Below, piece after piece: positions 54,821 to 64,000 of a stretch of 64,000 nucleotides of DNA (the stretch's first letter is position 1; each line of letters starts with the position of its first letter). The notes under the pieces are model-generated. The model worked only from the letters and a program-made list of their open reading frames with translations, was not told where the DNA came from and did not search any database. Position numbers and translations under genes: made by a program. Origin of the DNA: Brachionus plicatilis (lineage: Eukaryota; Rotifera; Eurotatoria; Ploima; Brachionidae); contig QEOQ01000658.1 in NCBI GenBank assembly GCA_010279815.1, positions 238,723-302,722 on the forward strand, in the 5' to 3' direction.

Positions 54821-55878
54821 ATGTCACTTTGAAAAATATAACCAAGATCCGTTTCTGGCTACAATCTATTAAATATCAAAGGCTGTTCCGGCTAGAGTTG
54901 ATAAAAATTTTCCGAGGGTTAACATGAAAAAAGATGCAATCTCATTATCAAGATGAGTGCTCAAAGAGAATTAAGAAGATAAAAACATCATTTTCTATGA
55001 AGTGGAAGTGGAAGAAACAGAGTAGTATATGCACTCTTTAAGTATTGCGGAACGACTCATTAAATGATTGATAGCCAAATAGGACAGAAAAGAGTCAGTC
55101 CGTTAATAATTTTCTCAGAAGTTCACGCAGCTCAACCCATACCTTTATTTGAAAACTTAACAAACTTAAATGTAAAAATAAAAGGATAAAATTTAGCTTT
55201 TCTATCTATTCTGTTTTTCCTTAAACTTTAAATTCTTATGATTTTTCCTTCTTTTTTTTTAAATTTAATTTTATTGAATTTTTTATTTAATTTTTTGTTC
55301 TGAAGGAGATTAAGCTCGGGCAGATAAACAAACCTCTGCAATTTTGCAGGAAAATGCATGTCATTAAAAAGTATTTAATTCAACTGCGCAATTTAATTGC
55401 AGAGTTTTTGCAGAGCCTATTCTAATATTCAGCATGTTCGCTAAAAAGGACATACTGTGCAATGAAAGAAGGAAAGTGGACATGAAAAATCGATCTCATA
55501 GACTAGGTCATATCGGCAAGCCACCAGATAATTTGAATTTTTTTTTGGTTATATTGTTGATTTTGTTGAACTAGAAGCTTTCGTTTAATTTTATTTAAAA
55601 GTGCCACTCTATTAAAATATATTGAGTTCCTTAAAAAATAAGTTTTTTTAGACTTTTTATAAAAACAAAATTGAAAATTTTGGCATTTAGTTGGCTGTTA
55701 CATGACCAGAGTATGGGTAACTGCATACAAGATAATTTAATAGAATAATTTTTTTTCTCACGACTAATTATTTATTTTGTTAAATTTATATTTTTTTAAA
55801 TTTACTTAAAAGCTTTAAGAAATCGTTTAAGAAACAAAATTATTTTAAAATTAATTTAATGATAAAAAATAAGTAAAT
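54821..55878. other. Intergenic region with repeat fragments
   Basis: A less AT-rich stretch at about 54860-55140 looks like decayed element sequence but gives no readable protein. A retroposon-like end (AAGCTCGGGCAGATAAACAA) lies at 55302-55336. A fragment of the CTGCAAAA-type palindromic MITE lies at about 55337-55430. Confidence 0.45.
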
Positions 55879-56613
55879 TTAGGAAAAAAGTGAAGTATTT
55901 TTAGATTGAAAAGAGTGGAACCAGTTCATTGAAAAATTATTCGATTTAATCAAGTCGGGAATTTGAACTGCAGAATCTCGTCGCGATGAAAACGAATCAC
56001 GTGTTAAAAAACTAAAAGGAAGATGCCGTTGATTTGGATTTAGACTATTATTTTGGCTTCTTAATGATGAGCTGGTCGAATTTGAGTTGTTATTCAAATT
56101 AGACTTCAAGCCATTTGTGGTTATTGAGCCATTGGACACATGATCAATAGATGTACGCTTAGCTTGTTCAGTTCTAACTTTTTGAACAGCATTTGATTTG
56201 TCTGTTTCATTAAATGTAACAAGCTTGTTTGCTAGACGGTAGTTTATATAAGACTTAGAGGTTTTTTTAAACTTAAAAAATTTTGGGCATCTCTTTTTGC
56301 ATTCGAAAAATTTTGCACAAAAATCAAAGCACTTTTGAGGACAGCAATAAATTGAGCCATTGTAATTACTTCTCATGTGCGAGCTCATCTTGTATCTGAT
56401 CAGCATCCAGCCAAGAATTAAAGCTACAAAAAGTCCCACCACAATAGGCATATAGATATTCAACATGTAGGATACTTCGTTGAAATCAGGATCTATGTAT
56501 TCCAGAGTTGTGTTTGGATGGTCGTGATCGACACTTAATTTATTTGGAGAATAAATTGATGAAAGAATTAGTATAATGCATTTTGTAGATGAATTTTTTG
56601 TTTCCATTATCAT
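55879..56613 (-). CDS. Single-pass membrane protein of unknown function
   Basis: A 244-residue ORF starting at an ATG (56613). A weak N-terminal hydrophobic stretch (KCIILILSSIYS, residues 11-22) could be a signal peptide. A short extracellular part with an N-glycosylation site (NTT) follows, then a strong membrane segment at about residues 53-71 (MPIVVGLFVALILGWMLI). Just inside is a cysteine-rich basic region (CCPQKCFDFCAKFFECKKRC), a likely palmitoylation site, then a Ser/Asn-rich tail with SFSSRRDSAVQIP. No known family is matched. An adaptor or receptor-like role is only a guess. Upstream exons cannot be excluded, though the tRNA cluster begins 78 bp away. Confidence 0.6.
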   Translation of the reverse strand: MIMETKNSSTKCIILILSSIYSPNKLSVDHDHPNTTLEYIDPDFNEVSYMLNIYMPIVVGLFVALILGWMLIRYKMSSHMRSNYNGSIYCCPQKCFDFCAKFFECKKRCPKFFKFKKTSKSYINYRLANKLVTFNETDKSNAVQKVRTEQAKRTSIDHVSNGSITTNGLKSNLNNNSNSTSSSLRSQNNSLNPNQRHLPFSFLTRDSFSSRRDSAVQIPDLIKSNNFSMNWFHSFQSKNTSLFS

Positions 56614-56690
56614 GGTCTTTTTAAACCATTTCAGATTCTAAATACACATCTTTAGCAATTTGTTTTAAAAATGTATTTAAAAAAAAATAA

Positions 56691-56762
56691 AGGTTCTACC
56701 GAGATTTGAACTCGGATCGCTGGATTCAAAGTCCAGAGTGCTAACCGTTACACCATAGAACC
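56691..56762 (-). tRNA. tRNA-Gln (TTG), copy 1
   Basis: A 72-nt cloverleaf with acceptor stem GGTTCTA/TAGAACC, D arm, anticodon stem-loop CTGGACTTTGAATCCAG with anticodon TTG, and T arm CCGAGTTCAAATCTCGG. Promoter boxes A (TGGTGTAACGG) and B (GAGTTCAAATC) are internal. Identical to the five other copies. Confidence 0.95.
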
Positions 56763-57003
56763 TATTGATATATTTCAAATTTTAATTGGAGATATTTTTT
56801 AAAAATTTTTACCTTTTTTTATCATCAATTTAAATGAATTAAATTTAGTCTTGATTTTAGTTCATTGTTTAAATTTTTTTTCAATTTCATTTATTTTATC
56901 ACAATAGAAACTGTCGACATAATCCAAACAAAAATTTTATCAAATTAATAAATGAGGTAAAAATGTTTAAAAAGTAGCTCGAATTTAAATTAAAATAAAA
57001 TAA

Positions 57004-57075
57004 AGGTTCTACCGAGATTTGAACTCGGATCGCTGGATTCAAAGTCCAGAGTGCTAACCGTTACACCATAGAACC
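57004..57075 (-). tRNA. tRNA-Gln (TTG), copy 2
   Basis: Identical gene in the same orientation as copy 1, 313 bp further on. The flanking sequence is also similar (CTATTGATA upstream, a TTTA-type run downstream), showing duplication of a unit larger than the tRNA. Confidence 0.95.
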
Positions 57076-57169
57076 TATTGATACATTTTAAATTTATATT
57101 TGATTTTCTTTTAAAAATTTTTACCTTTTTTATCAATTTGATAAAATTTTAGTTTGCAAAATATCAATA

Positions 57170-57241
57170 GGTTCTATGGTGTAACGGTTAGCACTCTGGA
57201 CTTTGAATCCAGCGATCCGAGTTCAAATCTCGGTAGAACCT
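57170..57241 (+). tRNA. tRNA-Gln (TTG), copy 3
   Basis: Identical gene in opposite orientation to copy 2. The two share an AT-rich spacer of under 100 bp that contains TATCAATAGG before each 5' end, so they are divergently transcribed. Confidence 0.95.
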
Positions 57242-58024
57242 TTAATTTTGTTTTATTTTTAGATATTTAAATTTACCAAAAAAAGCGATATATTGACAAA
57301 ATCAGTTGAACTTTCAGTCATTTAAATGATTTTTGTTTTTCAGCAGCAAATAAAAATTAAATTTGAAATTGAAAGACGCATTTTTGGATTTTTGAGCTAG
57401 CCAGCCGTTGTTGACACATTTCTGTTTTTTTCTTAATTTAAAAACCTTGATTTAATTTTTCGAAAATAATTGATTTTAAATTAAATCAGTCGGAAAATTA
57501 ATGGAAAAATCTAATTTGTTTCTTATGTAATTTACAATGTGAAAAAAGAAAACGTCAGTGAATATTTGCTTGATAAGATTTAATGCAGCGCTTGATCTGA
57601 AATTATTCGGGACCTGCATGAAAATCGATGATTATCGAATAGTTAAGTAATTAGAAAAATATGCACTGTCACGCATTCGATTGCGGCAAATTTCCTATTA
57701 AAATTTTTCATGAATAAAAATTAATTAAGACAAATATTAAAATTAAATTTTTTCGAAAATTATTGGTTAAAAGCCAAATTTCCTTCAATTTTTACCATAA
57801 TTAAATTATTGTGTAATAAAATGTTTCTTTTAATTCATGTAATTGTAAATATTTGTGTGACTAAATTTTAATATTTTTTTTCTTTCAACTAAGACTTTTA
57901 TCGATTTCAATCTCAATTTGAAGTAAGTTCTTCTAGAATTTTTAATGTTTCTTTTTTATTAAATTTACCAAACAAATTTTTCATTTTGAAAATAAATTTT
58001 TTTTTATCATTCTAAAAAAATTAA
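57242..58024. other. Spacer within the tRNA cluster
   Basis: AT-rich with no gene or repeat I can name. The stretch 57390-57660 is slightly less AT-rich but has no readable frame. Confidence 0.5.
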
Positions 58025-58096
58025 AGGTTCTACCGAGATTTGAACTCGGATCGCTGGATTCAAAGTCCAGAGTGCTAACCGTTACACCATAGAACC
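58025..58096 (-). tRNA. tRNA-Gln (TTG), copy 4
   Basis: Identical gene. It forms a divergent pair with copy 5; the spacer includes AACCTGTCGACATAATTCAA, which also occurs in altered form near 56905 and inverted near 58930. Confidence 0.95.
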
Positions 58097-58349
58097 TATT
58101 GATATATTTCAAATTTAAATTGGAGCTTCTTGTAAAAATTTTTACCTTTTTATCATTAATATAAAAAATTTTAATAAAATGATTTAAATTTAGTCTTGGT
58201 TTAGTTCATTGTATAAATTTTATTTAAATTTCATTTATTTTATCACAATAGAACCTGTCGACATAATTCAAACAAAAATTTTATCAAATTGAAAAAAAGG
58301 GTAAAAATTTTTAAAAGAAAATCAAATATAAATTTGAAATGTATCAATA

Positions 58350-58421
58350 GGTTCTATGGTGTAACGGTTAGCACTCTGGACTTTGAATCCAGCGATCCGA
58401 GTTCAAATCTCGGTAGAACCT
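58350..58421 (+). tRNA. tRNA-Gln (TTG), copy 5
   Basis: Identical gene followed by a long T run (CCTTTATTTTTTTTTT), a good RNA polymerase III terminator. Confidence 0.95.
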
Positions 58422-58497
58422 TTATTTTTTTTTTAATTTAAATTCGAACAACTTTTTAAACATTTTTACCTATTTTATTAATTTGATAAAATTTTTG

Positions 58498-58918
58498 GGG
58501 GCTACCCGATTATGTTTTCAGCTGATAACATATTTTGTTATCAAACTGGTCACCTCCGGTTTTGTTATCATGCGGATAACAAAAAATGTTAACAAGAAAA
58601 AATGTTATCAAAAAAATTTAAAAAAAAAATATTTTAGAAATTTAGTTATCATTACAAAAATTATTATAAAAAAATATCATTAAAAAAAATTTGAAAATAT
58701 TAAAAATGAATATAGTTTTTTATGAGTGCGGCACATATGCAATTTTAAGCCACCATATATTTTACGTCAGTAAAGTAAAATTTTACTATTTCAAATGTTT
58801 CAAAATATCGAAAACTTTATGTTATCATTTAGACTTTTATGTAATCATTTAAAATATAATTTTATCATGTTTGATAACATATTATGTTATCAGCATGCTG
58901 AAAAAACCGGGTAGCCAC
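58498..58918. mobile_element. hAT-like MITE inserted within the tRNA cluster
   Basis: It starts GGGGCTACCCGATTATGTTT and ends, reverse complemented, GTGGCTACCCGGTTTTTTCA. A perfect 8-bp duplication AATTTTTG flanks it (58490-58497 and 58919-58926). The interior is rich in TGATAACAT/ATGTTATCA, like the 3838-4851 element. It separates tRNA copies 5 and 6, inserted in the duplicated tRNA flank. Confidence 0.8.
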
Positions 58919-59104
58919 AATTTTTGTTTGGATTATATCGACAGGTTCTTTTGTGATGAAATAAATGAAATTGAAATAAAATTTATACAATGAACTAAAA
59001 CCAAGACTAAATTTAATTTATTTAAATAAAATTTTCAAAGTTAATGATAAAAAAGGTAAAAATTTTTAAAAGAAGCTCCAATTTAAATTTGAAATATATC
59101 AATA

Positions 59105-59176
59105 GGTTCTATGGTGTAACGGTTAGCACTCTGGACTTTGAATCCAGCGATCCGAGTTCAAATCTCGGTAGAACCT
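59105..59176 (+). tRNA. tRNA-Gln (TTG), copy 6
   Basis: Identical gene in the same orientation as copy 5, followed by a T-rich terminator. Its upstream flank (TTTAAATTTGAAATATATCA) matches that of other copies. It lies about 130 bp before the INTS8 start. Confidence 0.95.
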
Positions 59177-59308
59177 TTCTTTTTTTTTAATTTTTGCAAA
59201 AGAAATTAAATAATTTTTTAAGACAAATTTATTTCTTTAGTTTGCAATTATTATTATAAAATTAAGGTTACAATTTTTTTGAAATTTTTATTATTAATAT
59301 TTTTTGAA

Positions 59309-62300
59309 ATGCTGAAATCATCTCACAAAGATTGGTTCGAATTTATCTTGGACTTGGGTCTCTTAGAGCGTCATCTATCGCCTTCTAATCCATGCCCGGG
59401 TAATCAAAATCTCCCAAATTTTTTTCCTCTCTAAAATTTCTCTTAGACCCTTCTGGATGCTCATTGATCGTCCAATTTTTGTACCATGCCAACTTGACAG
59501 AACAGGTCTACAAATCGGATCTGCCCGACCCTCAAGTCGAGTTAAAATCTAAAAGAATAAAAATTTTGAGGGTCCTCGCAATCAAAGCTGCTGCCATTCT
59601 TGACTGGGATCTTTTGAAGTTTGAAAAAGAAATCCCAATCGCAGTAATGAGCGATTTGCTTCACATATTTTTACGTTTAACAATGAACGATAACAACGAG
59701 CCCAAATACCATTCACAATTGGATCTCGACAAACTGGACACGCAAACTCTTTTTGCATTGCAAATTCTGCACCGATGGTGCATTAGAAGTGTGGTATTTT
59801 CTAAATTTCCAAAAAAACCTGCCACAAAGCCCGTGAATGTGAATTTGTAAGTCAAAATAAAGAGAATTTAAATAAATTACTTGGGTTACTTTCTAGAATT
59901 TATAAAGGCCAGGATCCTTGAGCTCGCTGCAACACATGAAAGACGCCAACGAGAATATTCTTAAGGTTATCACCCAGAACGTCCAAGAATCTGTTGAATT
60001 CGTAGAGAAAATGTTCAAGTCCTATGATGGCAAAGTGTATAAACCAGTGCCCGATTGCTTCACTAACATCACCCCTGAGACTGGAGGCTACAATCTAGAA
60101 TGGTCCAACTCTATTCAAATAGAATCAGCTGAAATCAAGGCTTATTTGGCTCATGACCTCGCCATGTTTTACTTTCAAGCTGACAACTTTGAGAAGAGCT
60201 TTTATTTTTTTAGCTTGGTCAAAGAATATATGAATGGTGCAGACGATACAAAACTTATTCAAATAAATCAATATGCCCAAGACTTAAAGAGCTATTTGGC
60301 CGCCTGCAAATCAATGCTTGGTCTAGAATTTGATCTAGATGACTCGTTGGTGAACACCAATGATGTGCATACTCGGCAAGTAGTAAACAAAATGATCCAG
60401 GTTGAAAATTGCATGAAAAACCAGCCGTCTGAGCTCTACAGTATTCTGTTGGAGGACAACATCAATTGTCTTTTATCGGTGAGCTATCGCTTTAACTTGG
60501 AAAGAGATCTCGTCAAGCTCAGTGTTGACGAGAATGTTAAAGATAAAATTTTCAGTTTAAACCAACTTAAGCTTATGCTTGAGCCTTCAGCTATTTACGG
60601 CTTGCAAAGACTGGACTCAATATCCCAGGTTGCCAGAGATCTCATTCAAAAACTAAATAATGACCAGAAAAATAAATTGATTTCTTTTTTAAATGTAAAT
60701 TTTAAACATTTTAATCAAAAAAACCAAGTGGAACTCAAAAAAATATTTGCAACGCATAATTTGAGTGAAAATGATGATATTCTTGAGGAAAAAATGGAAG
60801 TGGATGACAAGAAAAGTTTTGACGCAGCCCCCTCTTCGCCACTCAATGCACCAAATTCAATCAACACATTTATGAGTAAATTAACTTTTGATTCAACTTT
60901 ATATTTCTAGTTATTGTTTATTATTAGAAGATGATTCTTTGCTAAAGTTCGCTGTTTTGAGTCTACAGACTTGTGATCCTTTGGTATTAAAAAACTGCAT
61001 AAATAGATACAATCAAATCTCGGCAAAGTTAGGCTTGAGATTTTTCTGGCCCAAATGGCAGTTATATGCTAATGAACTGAATAACATTGTCTCAAACGCA
61101 AACTATATGGCAAATTCATATAAATTTGCCAATACAAATGATGCCGATTATTTTTATATATGTTATGCCAAAATTCAACAATTAATTAGCTTAAACAAAT
61201 TTTCAGATGCCTTAAAACTTAACAGATCATTCGAAAATTCAAACTCTGGAAGTCAAAAAGTGTCAAAATTTATTCGCAACCAATATTTGTATCTAATGAT
61301 TCGTAATTATATGTTCAACTATGATTATTCGTGTGTCAAAGAAGATCGCTTTGAGTCTCCTAAAAAATATTTCAGTCAAGAGGAAATTTTAAAATGCTGT
61401 AGGACATTTTTTGATCACTCAAAAAACGATCCCGGTAAGTCATAAACAAATTATATTAAACATTTAACTTTAAAATTTAGCTCAAAAAAACTATTTAGTT
61501 AAATCTTCTTTTAATAATATTTTATTAATCTAAAATTTTCAGGAGTGTCCTCAGTTTTTAAAAAGCAAGTAGACGCGTCTACCATGTAAAAATAAAGGAA
61601 ATTAAATTAAAATCAAGGTTTTTTGTTTAAAAAAAGTTTTACTTACAAAAAATGTCAATCTAAAATAATGGATTTAAAACGTAATTAAAAAAAAATACAA
61701 ATCTCTTACATATTTTTGATTTGTAAATTAATACTTAATTATTACATAAATTAATACTTTTTTAGGTAAGTTTACGTAATTTTCCTTAAAAATTACCAAA
61801 AAAATCATGTCAAATCAATACTGTATGACAATTAAGTCGAATAAGGCGACTTAACGGGTGATGTATCAATTCATAGAAAATTAATAAAATAAAACAAAAC
61901 TCATAGAATAAATTTTGATAAAAAACATTTCATAGAAATAAACTCATAGAATTTTTTTAAATAGAAGGTATTTAACAAACTTAATTAGACAAAAACATTT
62001 TGAAAAAAACGTAAAATACAAATTGGACAAAAATTCTTAATTTTTTGATAAATTAAAATTAAAGTTAATAGAAATTTTAGAAAAAATACTGCAATAAAGT
62101 ACAACATACTTGTTTGCACCTTTTCTACCTAAAACAGGGTTATTATTTGGCTTAGTTTTTTGGTAGCAGCTAATTATATTTTATAGTATCTAATTTTTAG
62201 TAGATAAAAAATATTGTAGATAATTATTTTTCTCAGTAGCAAAATAAATTGATTAACAGATAAATGTTTTTTTCAGTAGATAAATGTTGTCAATTAATAG

Positions 62301-64000
62301 ATAACATTTAATTTAATTACAGGAAGATGTTTGAAATTAAGAATATAATGACATTCAGGGGTGTAGTTTGCTGCCAGTGATGTCATAAACATCAAATAAA
62401 AATGAAGAAGCTGTTGAAAATTCAATACCTTTTCCTCTAAGTATAACTGATCAAGTAACTTGAGAAGTGGATTTCTGGTAATTTTATGTAAATTTACGTA
62501 ATTAGTAAAAATGAAAAGACCAAAAAAAGCTCAATTTTTTGAATTTTTTATTATTTTCTAATAAATTTTGAATAAATTAGTTCCTAATTATTTATTTATA
62601 TTTTACGAAAAGTTGCTTTTTTTTACTATTATTTACTAATTTTTACGTAAATTTACGTTTTAAAAAATGAAATATAAACATAATGAAATATTTTGGTAAA
62701 ATATAAACAAATTAATAGGAACAACTTTTTTCAAAATTTATTAGAAAATAATAAAAAATTCAAAAAATTTAGCTCTTTTTTGCTCTTTTCATTTTTACTA
62801 ATTTTTACTTATAATTATCAAAAATTCACTTTTCAAATCGGCACTGTATCTTTGATTTTGGTTATTTTTTTTTAATGTGACTTAATTAGCTGCTACCACA
62901 AACAAATATATGCTTATAAAAATAAATATCTTTTTTCATAGTTAAAATTAGGTACGAAAGAATATAATTAGCTTCTACCAAAAAATATTTTCGTTTTTAT
63001 TTTCCCTTTTTTTAAAAGTAAATCAAATCAATAATCTATTTAAATCATATTGATTTGTTATATTTTGTCATTTCTTACATGAGAAAAATTATTTTAGATA
63101 AAAAGATGCAACAAAGTATGATGAACTTTATTGCAGTTTTTTTTTATATTTTTTATTTTGATTTATTAAAAAATCAAGATTTTTACTTCAATTTGTATTT
63201 GAAATTCACAATGCCGAAAAAAAACACAAGATTTGATTGTTTAAAATTATTAATTAAACTTAGTAACATTAAAATTACTAAGAACAAAATTTTAAATTTA
63301 TAAACGTTTTATTTACTCTATAAATCAATTTTTTTAATTAAAATTTTTGTTTTATATAGATTAAAGGAAAATTTGAACATTTTTTTAGATTTTTAAAAAT
63401 TTGAGGCCATTATTCCGAGGAAAAATTTTTTAAATAATTTTTTATGAAATATTTTTCTTTATTTTGTCCCTTTAAAATATTTAATGAAAATAAAATTCTA
63501 CGAACCGACTTAATATAGCATATAATTACTAATCCAAAAAGATATAAATTTAAATTTTGTAGAATCTAAATTAAATTTCATATTTAGTTGAAAGCTTTAA
63601 TAAGATTGGATTCAAATTTTAAATTTAAATTTTATTAAACCTCAGATAATTTTTAATTTTTAAATAACACTGATCCAAAATGATGTCAAATTTAGTTAAT
63701 TAAAAAATATTTTTTTTAAGAACAGTCTTAATTAACGAATTTCATTCATTAATTTTTTTAATTGTACTATTATTTGAATATTTAAATATTGAAATTTAGA
63801 AATTTTAGAATTTTTTTTTACTTTTTACAATACAATAAAAATCGAGTATTGAATTTGAATTTTTTTATTTAGATTTATCTTCTGAGTTGATGGTACACAT
63901 ATTTGGATTTTTATTAACAAGCGGAGAGTTTGGCTTCATCATATCTCAAGAAAACACTTTTCAAACTATTCAAAAGAAAAACATCATGAACATTAACTCA
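59309..64000 (+). CDS. INTS8: Integrator complex subunit 8, partial (continues past the window)
   Basis: Exons 59309-59399, 59447-59846, 59908-60875, 60928-61434 and 63873 onward, with phases 1, 2, 1, 1 all agreeing. The N-terminus WFEFILDLGLLERHL matches human INTS8 WFEFLLEESLLEKHL. SLIVQFLYHA, ILRVLAIKAAAILDWDLLKFEK, HRWCIRS and NENILKVITQN also align with it. Later parts are alpha-helical repeats, as expected. The final exon in the window reads LSSELMVHIFGFLLTSGEFG. INTS8 belongs to the Integrator module that recruits PP2A and attenuates transcription; Integrator also processes snRNA 3' ends. About 700 of an expected 1000 residues are in the window. A short alternative exon at 61543-61588 would instead end the protein early. 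Confidence 0.9.
61435..63872. other. INTS8 intron 4
   Basis: A 2.4 kb intron with a possible short alternative terminal exon at 61543-61588. It has an ACGTAA-rich palindromic stretch at about 61740-61800 and 62480-62660 and ACAATGCCG near 63210, like the ends of other elements. The small ORFs at 62693-62875 and 63055-63303 are AT-rich low complexity and not credible. Confidence 0.6.

Noticed and set aside
58483..58683. 66-codon ORF
   Set aside because: It starts at the edge of a hAT-like MITE and follows its GATAAC repeats.
62693..63303. Two ORFs of 60 and 82 codons in INTS8 intron 4
   Set aside because: AT-rich low complexity; the second overlaps a repeat-end motif (ACAATGCC).

Overview
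The window is very AT-rich animal nuclear DNA with many introns, almost all GT-AG and mostly 47-90 bp. Its genes are animal genes: ECT2, cystinosin, coilin, Integrator subunit 8, a RING-NHL protein, a CTCF-like zinc-finger protein, a rhodopsin-type GPCR and an AprA/PhoPQ-related hydrolase. The base composition, tiny introns and gene set suggest a small invertebrate. A monogonont rotifer such as Brachionus is my best guess, but this is inference: no marker gene in the window settles it.

Layout. 0.9-8.7 kb (-): an eight-exon AprA-like gene whose introns hold a complete Tc1-type transposon, a nested pair of foldback elements and a Tc1 relic. 12.3-13.7 kb (+): a CTCF-like protein. 15.8-24.6 kb (+): ECT2 in seven exons. 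27.8-28.8 kb (+): a one-exon GPCR. 29.4-31.5 kb: nested palindromes and a MULE relic. 32.2-38.8 kb (-): an nhl-1-like RING-NHL gene with a 4.4 kb intron full of elements. 40.2-45.3 kb: two head-to-head copies of a small secreted-peptide gene. 46.4-47.8 kb (+): cystinosin. 50.7-52.4 kb (+): coilin. 53.5-56.6 kb (-): two orphan genes. 56.7-59.2 kb: six identical tRNA-Gln(TTG) genes on both strands. 59.3 kb to the window end (+): INTS8, cut off by the window edge.

I rebuilt the multi-exon genes by hand from reading frame, splice sites, phase agreement and remembered family motifs. The exon lists for AprA, CTCF-like, ECT2, NHL, cystinosin, coilin and INTS8 keep frame at every junction.

The genes do not form an operon or shared pathway. 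The striking layer is mobile DNA. Non-autonomous hAT-like elements with 8-bp target duplications (4.1, 10.7, 44.5, 58.5 kb) sit among many long-palindrome elements, several near-perfect hairpins of 300-500 bp, mostly in introns. Several share a subterminal AATAACTTTTTT block and a CTGCAAAA...CTCTGCA core. The secreted-peptide pair and the palindrome families are the most interesting possibly undescribed features.
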